From NCBI GenBank assembly GCA_964567745.1, contig CAZMNY010000006.1:204135-268134 (forward strand): a DNA stretch of 64,000 bases. Direction: 5' to 3'. Positions 25,585-34,731 of the stretch are shown here, one piece after another. Below the pieces are notes generated by a model. The model ran no database searches, had not been told where the DNA came from, and saw only the letters and a program-made list of their open reading frames with translations. Every line of letters begins with the position of its first letter. Position 1 is the first letter of the stretch. Both the position numbers and the translations under genes were made by a program. The stretch is from CAZMNY01 sp964567745. GTDB lineage: Bacteria; Planctomycetota; Planctomycetia; Pirellulales; Pirellulaceae.

Positions 25585-28530
25585 TCAGTTCAAATAGATG
25601 AATTCATTTGAGTTTAGTAACACTCGGCAAAGCGAACGCAAACCATGTTGGTCCGCCAATTTGACACATGCTGAAAGCTCGACCTCACTTGGCTCGCGAC
25701 CGTAACAATGAACGAACGCATCAGTTACCTGACGATCCATCGTAACAGGGCTGGCTGCTTCGTTTTTTCCGAGTTGAACAGCCATCGCTTCCGCCATGTC
25801 GAGCGTGAATTGATGGTTCATCAACGTCAAGGCTTGCAGCGGAGATGTTGTGCTCGAACGACGCGGCACCGGAAACGCGCAATCGGGCGTGTCGAATTCA
25901 GTCAGCAGGTCAATCTGCATCGCTCGCGCGCGATGGTGATACACCGCTCGTCGATACGTTTCGGGTCCGTGTTGATCGAGAGGGTGATAGGTGGCGACGT
26001 TGTCCTGCACGTATTGGAACAGACGAAAACCGGGGCCGCCCATCGTCAAATCAAGTTTGCCGGCGACTGCCAATGTCGCATCGCGAATCTCCTCGCCGGA
26101 AAGGCGCCGAGGCGGGAAACGCCACAGCAGTCGACTTTCCGCGTCGACGTTGGCGGCCTCCACTCGATAGTCGCCAGATTGACGATACGTTTGCGAGAGC
26201 ATGATCGTCTTGTGGATCGGCTTCAGCCGCCAACTCGATTTTTTCAGCTCAAGCGCTAGCCAGTCGAGCAGCTGTGGATGCGACGGACGTCCGCCCATGT
26301 AGCCAAAGTCGCTGGGCGTCTTGACGATGCCAACGCCAAAATGATAGTGCCAAAGCCGGTTGACGAGCACTCGAGGCGTGAGCGGATTGTCGGCGCCAAC
26401 GATCCACTTGCCCAACTCCAAGCGCCGAGTCGGTTCCGCTGAATCGCGCTGCAATTGATACTTGCCGCTGGTTCGCTCGAGCGTCTTCAAGCTCGCTGGC
26501 GTCACCTCAGCTCCCAGACGCTGTGGGCTTCCGCCGACGAACACGTGAAAGGGGCCGTTGTTCTGTTGAAAGTTTCCGATCCACCATTTCGGCGGCGCGG
26601 TGGCTTTGCGTAATGCGTCCGCTTTGCGACGTAGAGATCTGAGTTCGACCAGCAGAGTTTTCGCTCGCTTGGCCTCGACGCTCGTGAGTCCAAGTCGCTT
26701 GATGATCGAATCATCATTCTCAGCCTTGTCCGCGAGGTTGCCGACTGCTTGGCTCGGAAGCGATGCCGCGACAACTCGCCACTCTCCCAGCTTCGGCGCG
26801 ACTTCAATTTTATAGGACGTTGCCAAACGATCGGCGTACCGCTGATTCCGATCTCGCCCCCAAACAATGCGATCGATTTGTTGCTCTTCGGCAAATTCAA
26901 TTTGCACCCAGCCGGCGCCGACTTGGTTGGAAATCCAGCTGCGCGAGTTTCCGACTTGGGCATCGTTGATATGGGCTAACTTGTGTTTCGGATTGTTAGG
27001 AAAGTCGCCTGACGAGGTGGCCTTGCCGCCCGCGGAAGCAAGCGCGACATTGCGAGGCTTTTTTCCTTCGCTCGCAACCGTGAAGGCTTCGAGCTCGTCG
27101 ATGCACGGTTCCGCGGAATTGGTCTTCAGGATCGTGAAACGCAGATATCGAGCTGCGGTTGGCTTGAAACGTTCGACATTCAGTTTCGCATTGACCGCAA
27201 GCCGAAATCCTGAATGAAGGTCTCGCAACTTGCCGCGTGTCGCATCGATCGACTTCTCGATCTTAGCGAGGTTCGCCGCCTGTTCCTCGCTCTGCTTTGT
27301 CTTCAGTGTTCGCTCGCCGTGTCTCACACCGGAGAACGTTCCGTAGAGGCTGTAGTAATCTTGTTGCGAAATCGGGTCGAACTTGTGATTGTGGCAGCGG
27401 CCGCAACCGACCGTGAGTCCCAGAAACGCCTCGCCTGTCGCTCGAATTATTTCGTCAATCGTGTTGGCTCGAATCTGAGCTGCTGCGGCGGCGTCTTGAT
27501 TTCCTACGTTGTCGTATGGACCGCACACAAGGAACGCAGTTCCGACGGCAACATCAGGATCGTCAGGGCCGAGGACATCGCCGGCCAAGTGTTCGAGCAC
27601 CAAACGATCGAACGGCTTATCGTCGTTGAAGGAGCGTATCACGTAGTCGCGAAACGGCCACACCGAGTTGTGAATCACATTGCGTTCGAAGCCGTTGCTC
27701 TCTCCAAACCGAACAACGTCGAGCCAATGCCGGCCCCACTGCTCACCGTAGCGAGGCGACTTCAACAAACGATCGATCAATGTCTTATAAGCTTTGTCAC
27801 CGACAACGTTTTCGTCGCCCGTTTCCGCTTTGTTGGCCGACAAGAAATCGGCGATCTCTTCCGGCGTCGGCGGCAGACCATGCAAGTCATAGGTGGCTCG
27901 ACGAATCAACGGCCTCGACGAAGCGGACGGCGACGGCTCGATCCCTTTCTGTTCGAGCTTGGCATAAATGTAGCGATCGATCGGGCTTGTCTTCCAACCT
28001 GCCGGAATGGTCTTAGACGATGGAGCGGGTGTAAGGCTTAGAGGTCGAAGCGACCACCATTCGTAACCCGCGCGAGCTTCGGTGGTCGCGGCAAATGGGT
28101 CGAGCGGTTCTGACGGAAAGTAGGCGCCTTGCTCGATCCACCGTTTGAGGACCGCTGTCTCTTCGGCGCTAAGGGGCGTCTTCGGCGGCATCTCTTCGCT
28201 GACGACATACTCGTAAAGCAGGCTTTCGTCTGGCTTGCTCGGCTCAATCGCCGCGCCACTCTCACCGCCTTTGAGCGTTGTCTGTTTCGTTCGCAGGTCG
28301 AGCTCGCCTTTGCGTTCGGAACCGTGGCACTCGAGACAACGCCCAACAAGAATCGGTTCGACTTGCTTTCGGAAAAATGCTTCGCGCGATGTTTGCTCCG
28401 ATTCGTCCGCGCGGAGTGGCGGGCAAAGGAACAACGTGGCCCAGACGCAGATAACGATGAGCGTGCGGAGCGGACGAGCCCATGCCGGGATTCGGGACAA
28501 GTCACAGTTGTTCAAACGCGATTCAGTCAT
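25585..28530 (-). CDS. PSD1 (DUF1549/DUF1553) protein with discoidin-like insert, pair A
   Basis: 981 residues from the ATG at 28530; an upstream in-frame start at 28626 lacks a ribosome site. After a signal anchor comes a cytochrome-c-like segment with CLECHGSER, then DUF1549 (RRATYDLHGLPPTPEEIADF; CGRCHNHKFDP) and at the C-terminal end DUF1553 (LVNRLWHYHFGVGIVKTPSD). Between them, about residues 445-590, is an insert with RYLRFTILKTNSAEPCIDE and GWVQIEFAEEQQIDRIVWG, which I recognise as an F5/8 type C (discoidin) galactose-binding-like domain. It is first in the operon with DUF1501 and divergent from pair B. Confidence 0.88.
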   Translation of the reverse strand: MTESRLNNCDLSRIPAWARPLRTLIVICVWATLFLCPPLRADESEQTSREAFFRKQVEPILVGRCLECHGSERKGELDLRTKQTTLKGGESGAAIEPSKPDESLLYEYVVSEEMPPKTPLSAEETAVLKRWIEQGAYFPSEPLDPFAATTEARAGYEWWSLRPLSLTPAPSSKTIPAGWKTSPIDRYIYAKLEQKGIEPSPSASSRPLIRRATYDLHGLPPTPEEIADFLSANKAETGDENVVGDKAYKTLIDRLLKSPRYGEQWGRHWLDVVRFGESNGFERNVIHNSVWPFRDYVIRSFNDDKPFDRLVLEHLAGDVLGPDDPDVAVGTAFLVCGPYDNVGNQDAAAAAQIRANTIDEIIRATGEAFLGLTVGCGRCHNHKFDPISQQDYYSLYGTFSGVRHGERTLKTKQSEEQAANLAKIEKSIDATRGKLRDLHSGFRLAVNAKLNVERFKPTAARYLRFTILKTNSAEPCIDELEAFTVASEGKKPRNVALASAGGKATSSGDFPNNPKHKLAHINDAQVGNSRSWISNQVGAGWVQIEFAEEQQIDRIVWGRDRNQRYADRLATSYKIEVAPKLGEWRVVAASLPSQAVGNLADKAENDDSIIKRLGLTSVEAKRAKTLLVELRSLRRKADALRKATAPPKWWIGNFQQNNGPFHVFVGGSPQRLGAEVTPASLKTLERTSGKYQLQRDSAEPTRRLELGKWIVGADNPLTPRVLVNRLWHYHFGVGIVKTPSDFGYMGGRPSHPQLLDWLALELKKSSWRLKPIHKTIMLSQTYRQSGDYRVEAANVDAESRLLWRFPPRRLSGEEIRDATLAVAGKLDLTMGGPGFRLFQYVQDNVATYHPLDQHGPETYRRAVYHHRARAMQIDLLTEFDTPDCAFPVPRRSSTTSPLQALTLMNHQFTLDMAEAMAVQLGKNEAASPVTMDRQVTDAFVHCYGREPSEVELSACVKLADQHGLRSLCRVLLNSNEFIYLN

Positions 28531-28732
28531 CTGGCCATTCCGATGTAATTCACGATTCCTTGATTCGTCAGCACCTATCTTAGTCCTAAATTGAGTGTCG
28601 CGGTTGGGAGTGTCAATTGTGCCCATTCGTAGAGAATTGCGTCGATTGGCCGGTTGCTGTTAAAATGATATTCGTCGCGTCAGCCGCTGGCGCGATCCTG
28701 CCCCAACGCCCCCAAGCCTCAGGCGCCTCGCC

Positions 28733-31700
28733 ATGCAACGCTCCCTCTTGGCCATCCTGATTCTGCTCGCTCCCGCTACGTTGCGAGTTGTTGCGGAAGA
28801 CCGCGAGTTGACGCTTGAGCGTGATGTGCGGCCGATTCTCAAGGAACATTGTCTCGAATGCCACGGCGCCACGAACGAGATGAAGGGTGAACTCGACTTG
28901 CGGCTCGCCCGCTTTATGATCGCCGGCGGTGAGAGCGGTCCGGCCATCGTGCCCGGCAAGGCGGGAGAGAGCCTGCTGTTGCAGCGAGTTCGAGACGGTG
29001 AAATGCCGCCTGGCGACACGCCTGTGCCCGCCGAGCAGATCGCCATTCTGGAAAAGTGGATTTCCGGCGGCGCGGCGACTGCGAGACCAGAGCCGGAGAC
29101 GATCGAAGATGGAATCGGGATCACCTTCGAAGAGCGCGAGTTTTGGTCGTTCAAGCCGGTCGTTCGCCCTGCCGTCCCGAAGTTCGACGCCGCCGATCGT
29201 GCGAGGACGCCTGTCGATGCGTTCCTGTTGGAGAGCATGAAGACGAAGGCGAGCGAACTGAGTTTTTCTCCCGACGCGAACCGGCGCACTATGATTCGCC
29301 GCCTCTATCTTGACCTCATCGGTCTTCCGCCAACGCCAGACGACGTCTCTGCGTTTGTGGCCGACAAATCGCCTCAAGCCTACGAAGCGTTAGTCGATCG
29401 CTTACTCAAGTCGCCACGGTACGGTGAACGGTGGGCGCGACACTGGCTTGACATCGCCGGCTATGCGGACAGCGAAGGCTACAGTAACGCCGACGCCGAT
29501 CGCCCCTGGGCGTACCAGTATCGCGACTACGTGATCCGATCACTCAATGCCGACAAGCCGTTCGATCAATTCATTCAAGAGCAACTTGCGGGCGACGAAA
29601 TGGCGCCGCGACCACACGCTAACCTTTCACCTAACCAGATCGACAAATTGACCGCGACAGGCCTGTTGCGAATGGCGGCCGACGGAACGGGCAGCGGTTC
29701 GAACGACGATACCGCTCGGAACCAAACCGTGGCTGACACCATTAAGATCGTCTCCACATCGCTGCTCGGTCTAAGCGTCGGTTGCGCCCAGTGCCACGAC
29801 CATCGCTACGACCCGATTCCGCAAAAAGACTACTACGCATTGCGAGCCGTGTTCGAACCGGCGCTCGACTGGAAGCGTTGGCGGACGCCGCCTCAACGCT
29901 TGCTGTCGTTGTATACGGACGACGACCGAGCAAAAGCGAAAGAGGTCGAGGCGGAGGTTGCGGTCGTCGCAGCAGAGAAAGCCAAGAAGCTGGCGAAGTA
30001 CATTGACGAGGCTTTGGAGAAGGAACTCGGGAAACACGCGACCGAACTTCGCGAACGACTTCGAACCGCCTACAAGACTCCCGCTACCAAGCGCAATGAC
30101 GAGCAGAAGAAGCTCCTCAAGGAATACCCTAGCACGAACATTTCCGCCGGCAATTTGTATCAATACAACAAGGGCCATGCGGATGAACTCAAAGCCATCG
30201 ACGCGAATATTGCAAAAATCCGAACCAAAAAGCCCGTTGAAAAGTTTCTTCGCGTACTGACCGAGACGTCGGGCAAGGCGCCGCAGACATTCTTGTTTCA
30301 CCGCGGCGATCATCGGCAGCCAACCGAACCGATCGCACCGGCGGGCCTTTCCATCGCCGCACCGCCAGGTGAGCGAGCGACTTTTGAAGACGATGAACAA
30401 ACGAAGGCAGACGGAAAACAAGCGACGTCGGGACGGCGATTGGCTTACGCCAAGTCGTTGACTAACTCTAAACATCCCTTGGTCGCTCGAGTCCTCGTCA
30501 ATCGCATCTGGCTGCATCACTTTGGACGAGGCATCGTGGGCACTCCATCCGATTTCGGCCGACTCGGCCAGCGACCGACACACCCGAAACTACTCGACTG
30601 GCTGGCCAGCGAGTTCGTCGAGAAAGGCTGGAGCCTCAAGCGGCTGCACAAGTTGATCGTGATGTCGACGGCCTATCGCCAATCGTCGGTCGCTAGCCCA
30701 GAAAAACTAGCGATTGACGGCGCCAATCGACACTATTGGAAGTGGCCGCTCCAACGACTTGACGCCGAGATCGTACGCGACCGAATTCTGGCGACCAACG
30801 GCGCGCTCGGTGACGAGATGTACGGCCCCGCCGTCAATGTGAAAACCGACGATGCAGGACAAGTCTTGGTCGATGGCGGCGAATCGAGGCGGAGTATCTA
30901 CATCCGCGTCAAACGAACTCAGCCGGTTGCGATGCTGAAAGCCTTCGACGCGCCGGTGATGGATGTCAATTGTGAGAGCCGACCATCGTCGACGGTAGCG
31001 CCTCAATCATTGCTGTTGATGAATAGCGAATTCATTCTTCGACAAGCCCGAGCACTTGCCAAGCGAGCGGCGGACGAGGCGAAGACTTCAGTCCAAGTCG
31101 ATTTTGACCTAACTCAACTTCAACCCGCCGAATCGAGCTGGAGTTTCGGATACGGGCGAATCGATGACGACGCCAAATCGGTTGACGACTTTACGCCGCT
31201 TCCGCACTGGAACGGCAACACCTGGCAGGGCGGACCGAAACTCCCCGATCCAAAACTAAGTTTTGCGTTCCTCAATGCGACCGGCGGACACCCCTCAAAC
31301 GAACTCGCCGTGATTCGCCGATGGACAGCGCCCGAGTCGGGCAAACTGACGATCACCGGTCAGATCGCGCATCCGTCCAAGAACGGTGATGGCGTCAGAG
31401 GTCGGATTATTTCGAGTCGACATGGTGTCGCCGGAACTTGGGTCGCTCAAGGCAACAGCGCGGCGACTGAAGTGAAACCGATTGAGATTGAGCGAGGTGA
31501 TCGCATTGACTTTGTCGTCGACTGCCGCGCCAACATGACATCCGACTCGTTTAGCTGGGAAGCCAACCTGTCGATGTCGTCAACGCCCGGCGCGACGATG
31601 GCTGTGAATTCAAAGGTTGGATTTCACGGCCCAGTTGCCGACGGCTCCTCCACACCGGCTCAAATTCTTCGCGCTTGGGAGCTGGCCTATTGCCGGCCGC

Positions 31701-31864
31701 CAAGCGACAACGAGCTGACGGCTTCGCTGCAGTTTTTGGCAGACCAAGTCAAGCACATCAACTCCACCGGCTCAGCCGACCCCAAGACGTCTCCATCACA
31801 GCAAGCGATGGCCAACCTGTGCCAGGTTTTGCTGAGCTCCAACGAATTCCTCTATATCGATTAA
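28733..31864 (+). CDS. PSD1 protein with beta-sandwich insert in DUF1553, pair B
   Basis: 1043 residues with signal peptide. Domains in order: cytochrome-c-like part with CLECHGATNEMKGELD, DUF1549 (RLYLDLIGLPPTPDDVSAF; CAQCHDHRYDPIPQ), a predicted helical charged region near residues 400-500, then DUF1553 (VNRIWLHHFGRGIVGTPSDF). The DUF1553 part is split by an insert of about 170 residues (790-963): QLQPAESSWSFGYGRID, FLNATGGHPSNELAVIRRW, and IDFVVDCRANMTSDSF. This differs from the inserts of the two other PSD1 proteins here. The ATG has no clear ribosome site. It leads pair B with the DUF1501 gene 70 bases downstream. Confidence 0.88.
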   Translation: MQRSLLAILILLAPATLRVVAEDRELTLERDVRPILKEHCLECHGATNEMKGELDLRLARFMIAGGESGPAIVPGKAGESLLLQRVRDGEMPPGDTPVPAEQIAILEKWISGGAATARPEPETIEDGIGITFEEREFWSFKPVVRPAVPKFDAADRARTPVDAFLLESMKTKASELSFSPDANRRTMIRRLYLDLIGLPPTPDDVSAFVADKSPQAYEALVDRLLKSPRYGERWARHWLDIAGYADSEGYSNADADRPWAYQYRDYVIRSLNADKPFDQFIQEQLAGDEMAPRPHANLSPNQIDKLTATGLLRMAADGTGSGSNDDTARNQTVADTIKIVSTSLLGLSVGCAQCHDHRYDPIPQKDYYALRAVFEPALDWKRWRTPPQRLLSLYTDDDRAKAKEVEAEVAVVAAEKAKKLAKYIDEALEKELGKHATELRERLRTAYKTPATKRNDEQKKLLKEYPSTNISAGNLYQYNKGHADELKAIDANIAKIRTKKPVEKFLRVLTETSGKAPQTFLFHRGDHRQPTEPIAPAGLSIAAPPGERATFEDDEQTKADGKQATSGRRLAYAKSLTNSKHPLVARVLVNRIWLHHFGRGIVGTPSDFGRLGQRPTHPKLLDWLASEFVEKGWSLKRLHKLIVMSTAYRQSSVASPEKLAIDGANRHYWKWPLQRLDAEIVRDRILATNGALGDEMYGPAVNVKTDDAGQVLVDGGESRRSIYIRVKRTQPVAMLKAFDAPVMDVNCESRPSSTVAPQSLLLMNSEFILRQARALAKRAADEAKTSVQVDFDLTQLQPAESSWSFGYGRIDDDAKSVDDFTPLPHWNGNTWQGGPKLPDPKLSFAFLNATGGHPSNELAVIRRWTAPESGKLTITGQIAHPSKNGDGVRGRIISSRHGVAGTWVAQGNSAATEVKPIEIERGDRIDFVVDCRANMTSDSFSWEANLSMSSTPGATMAVNSKVGFHGPVADGSSTPAQILRAWELAYCRPPSDNELTASLQFLADQVKHINSTGSADPKTSPSQQAMANLCQVLLSSNEFLYID

Positions 31865-31934
31865 CACGATCGATTAGCACCTACAGTTAACACGGTTCGC
31901 AAGATCGGCCAACGGGCTCTCGGTAGAACGAATT

Positions 31935-33377
31935 ATGAATCGAATTCAATCTCGACGACAGTTTCTCACTCAAAACGCGATGGGCGTTGGCGGTATGGCC
32001 TTGGCCTGCTTGCTGGATGGCGACAACCTTCTTGCGACGCCGCCAAACGTGTCGCGCGGTCCGCTCTCGTTCGATCTCAAGCCGAAGCAGCCGCCGCGCG
32101 AACCGCAAGCCAAGGCGATGATCTCGCTATTCATGCATGGCGGGCCCTCGCATGTTGACCTGACCGACCCGAAACCCGAACTGACGAAATACAACGGAAC
32201 GGAATACAAAGGCGACGTCGGTTTTAGTTTTGTCAATCGAGCGACCAAGACGCTGTTTGGGAGTCCGTTCAAGTTCAGCAAACATGGTGATTGCGGAACG
32301 GAGTTGTCGGAGTTGTTGCCGCACACGGGGAAGATTGTCGACGACATTTGTTTGATCCGATCGATGCACACCGGCTTCAACGGACATGAGGTTTCGATTC
32401 GCTATTGGCACGGCGGCATCCCAGCCGTACTCGGCCGCCCCACTTTGGGCGCATGGCTGACGTATGGCCTCGGCTCGGAGAGTCAAAACCTTCCCGCCTA
32501 CATGGTGCTGACCGACCCGGGCGGGCATCCGGTCGACGGAGTTCACAATTGGACGAACGGCTGGATTCCGCCGATGTTCCAAGGCACGGTGCTGCGGCCG
32601 AAAGAACCTCGGATTTTCAATCTGCAACCGCCGGCCCATCTGAAGGGCGAACTGCAGCGACAGAACCTGGCATTTCTCGCCAAGCTCAATCGCGACCATC
32701 AGCAACGACTGCTCGGAGAGAACGACCTGCAGGCGCGCATCGCTAGTTATGAATTGGCCGCTAGAATGCAAACGGCGGCTGCCGAGGCGCTCGATATTTC
32801 AGGTGAATCGAAGGCGACGCTCGAACTTTACGGCATCGACCGCAAGGAGAGCAAGGAATATGGCATGCGATGCTTGATCGCCAGACGGTTGATCGAGCGC
32901 GGCGTGCGATTTGTGCAGCTGTTCTTGAATGGACAGCCATGGGACAACCACTCGAACATTCGCAGCTCACTCGCAAGCGCCTGCGGGCGCACAGACCAAC
33001 CGGCCGCCGGACTGGTCATGGACCTCAAGCAACGAGGATTACTCGATTCGACGCTCGTGCATTGGGGCGGCGAGATCGGTCGATTACCGGTCACGGAAAA
33101 CCATGGCAAGCCGGGACAAGCCGGACGAGATCACAACGGCCAAGGCTTCAGCTGCTGGCTCGCCGGCGGCGGCGTTCGAGCCGGTATGACATTTGGCGAG
33201 ACCGATGAATTCGGTCACCGAGCCGAGGTCGACAAGCTAACTCCCAACGATATCCAGGCCACAATCTTGCATCAATTCGGCCTCGACCATCAACAACTGA
33301 CCTACCTCTACAACGGCCGCGAACAAGTTCTAACCGACGGGCGCAAATGCCGAGTCGTCAAAGAGATCTTGAGCTGA
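31935..33377 (+). CDS. DUF1501 protein (Tat-exported), pair B
   Basis: 480 residues. The leader SRRQFLTQNAMGVGGMALAC has twin arginines, suiting Tat export. Conserved pieces are FMHGGPSHVDLTDPKPEL, LIRSMHTGFNGHEVSIRYW, HWGGEIGRLPVTE and GRDHNGQGFSCWLAG. It differs from pair A's DUF1501 in length of the middle region but has the same fold signature. Seventy bases separate it from the PSD1 gene, so it is probably one transcript. Biochemical role unknown. Confidence 0.9.
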   Translation: MNRIQSRRQFLTQNAMGVGGMALACLLDGDNLLATPPNVSRGPLSFDLKPKQPPREPQAKAMISLFMHGGPSHVDLTDPKPELTKYNGTEYKGDVGFSFVNRATKTLFGSPFKFSKHGDCGTELSELLPHTGKIVDDICLIRSMHTGFNGHEVSIRYWHGGIPAVLGRPTLGAWLTYGLGSESQNLPAYMVLTDPGGHPVDGVHNWTNGWIPPMFQGTVLRPKEPRIFNLQPPAHLKGELQRQNLAFLAKLNRDHQQRLLGENDLQARIASYELAARMQTAAAEALDISGESKATLELYGIDRKESKEYGMRCLIARRLIERGVRFVQLFLNGQPWDNHSNIRSSLASACGRTDQPAAGLVMDLKQRGLLDSTLVHWGGEIGRLPVTENHGKPGQAGRDHNGQGFSCWLAGGGVRAGMTFGETDEFGHRAEVDKLTPNDIQATILHQFGLDHQQLTYLYNGREQVLTDGRKCRVVKEILS

Positions 33378-33444
33378 CAACCGGCTCCGACCGCTCTAGC
33401 TGAACACATTCACTTGGACTGTCTTCCTTCTCGCACTTTGAGTG

Positions 33445-33511
33445 CTTTTCGTGGCCATCTTCGTCTGACGAGAAAGGACGAGCCACAAGAAACACGAGAA
33501 TCCACGAAAAG
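33445..33511. repeat. Inverted repeat in convergent spacer
   Basis: CTTTTCGTGG (33445-33454) and its exact complement CCACGAAAAG (33502-33511) bracket about 47 bases between the convergent DUF1501 and GNAT genes. Possibly part of a dispersed repeat or a transcription end signal. Confidence 0.45.
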
Positions 33512-33562
33512 ACAAAATGGCAATGGGTCGGACGCGGCAACGGACTCTCGATGACATCTTCG

Positions 33563-34054
33563 TCACAAGAATTTTTGCAGATAGGTCACGTCGAGCAGCT
33601 TCCCGAATTTGTGGCCGACTTGCTTGAATGTCCCGACTACCTCGAAGCCAAGGCTCTCATTGAGATGAAGACTCGCGTCGCTACCCTCTGCTGCGCCGGC
33701 GATTAGCGTGCGGTAGCCGAGTCGCCTCGCTTCGTCGATAATGGATTGCTTCAAACTGCGGCCGATCCCCTTGCCTCGGCGCCCTTCTTTCACGTTGCAC
33801 GATGTCTCGGCGGTATCGGCGTATGCGGCTCTCGGATTCCACTGAGACAATGACGCCCAACCAACGATCTGACCGTCCAACTCGGCGACCAGAATGGCGT
33901 GCCGCTCATCGTGCTTGTCGAACCAAGCTAGTTGCTCGTCTCGCGTTCTCGGTTCGATGTCAAAGGTGGCGGTCGTCGTTAGAACCGCCTCGTTGTAGCT
34001 TTCCAATATCGCGTCGACGTCCTCGCGCGACGCTCGTCGGATGCTTAGATTCAT
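33563..34054 (-). CDS. GNAT N-acetyltransferase, Pat/Bar-like
   Basis: 163 residues from the ATG at 34054, which has GGAG ten bases upstream; longer frames to 34135 lack such a site. The domain is a complete GNAT: SIRRASREDVDAILESYN, then ILVAELDGQIVGWASLSQW, the acetyl-CoA loop KEGRRGKGIGRSL, and the final GFEVVGTFKQVGHKFG. The overall pattern resembles phosphinothricin-type acetyltransferases, in which small amino-group compounds are acetylated. The true substrate is unknown. Cytoplasmic. It probably forms its own unit; the hairpin-like repeat at 34086-34147 separates it from the two-component genes upstream. Confidence 0.85.
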   Translation of the reverse strand: MNLSIRRASREDVDAILESYNEAVLTTTATFDIEPRTRDEQLAWFDKHDERHAILVAELDGQIVGWASLSQWNPRAAYADTAETSCNVKEGRRGKGIGRSLKQSIIDEARRLGYRTLIAGAAEGSDASLHLNESLGFEVVGTFKQVGHKFGKLLDVTYLQKFL

Positions 34055-34085
34055 GGTGCGCTCCGTGCTCATCGGGATCATTTCG

Positions 34086-34147
34086 TGGCAGGAAGATGGG
34101 TCAGGAAGATTTAAGAGGACTATTTTCCTGCCCACATCTTCCTGCCA
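34086..34147. repeat. Imperfect inverted repeat (about 23-bp arms)
   Basis: The left arm begins TGGCAGGAAGATG and the right arm ends CATCTTCCTGCCA, with further partial pairing inward (GGTCAGGAA against TTTCCTGCCC). It lies between the response-regulator stop and the GNAT start, so it may act as a terminator or be a mobile palindromic repeat. Confidence 0.65.
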
Positions 34148-34159
34148 TCTTGCACTGAG

Positions 34160-34648
34160 TTATTCACCGCGCGACGACTCCGTCGGTTGCCCGCGGAGAG
34201 TTGTTCGGCCGGTCGAAACGGGAACGTTCAGTTCGAGCCAATAAGCGAAAACCTGCCCTACCAAGGTAATGAACTGAGAAAAGTCGACTGGCTTGCGGAT
34301 GTAACTGTTCGCGCCGGCTCGGTAGGCGTCGGCGATGTCCTTCTTGTCATCCGACGAGGTCAGCACGACGACGGGCGGCAGGTCCGGCTGACCGCGAACC
34401 CGATGTAGCATTTGCAGCGACTGGCAGCCGTCGATCTTCGGCAACTTGAGGTCGAGCAGAATCAGATCCGGCATCTGCCTCGCGTCGCGATCTTGGTATT
34501 TGCCCACGCCGAACAGATAGTCCGCCAGTTCGACGCCATCAACGACAACATCCAAGTTGCACCGGAGTTTGCCCTTTTTCAATGCGAGCCGAACTAGCTC
34601 GGTATCATCCTGATTGTCCTCAACCGACAACACTGTTTTCGTCATCAT
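34160..34648 (-). CDS. Single-domain response regulator (Rcp1-like)
   Basis: 162 residues comprising one receiver domain and a short tail. Conserved residues: acidic pair at E10/D11, phosphoacceptor D66 in LILLDLKLP, the Thr of VVLTSSDD and K119 in SYIRKP. The long alpha-4 region and GVGKYQDRDARQMPDL segment are typical of small regulators paired with phytochrome-like kinases. Strong ribosome site AAGGAGT before the ATG. It lies downstream of the hybrid kinase, likely in the same transcript, so it is the probable phosphate receiver. No output domain. Confidence 0.9.
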   Translation of the reverse strand: MMTKTVLSVEDNQDDTELVRLALKKGKLRCNLDVVVDGVELADYLFGVGKYQDRDARQMPDLILLDLKLPKIDGCQSLQMLHRVRGQPDLPPVVVLTSSDDKKDIADAYRAGANSYIRKPVDFSQFITLVGQVFAYWLELNVPVSTGRTTLRGQPTESSRGE

Positions 34649-34731
34649 GGCAGTTACTCCTTGCCCCGTGATTCGCCAATCAGGATTTCGTCATCAGTTT
34701 TTACCTTCGCAAAATCAACTCGCTTATCAAA

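Noticed and set aside
28531..28732. Sigma-70 promoter for the divergent PSD1 genes
   Set aside because: Some AT-rich hexamers occur but none has convincing -35/-10 spacing.
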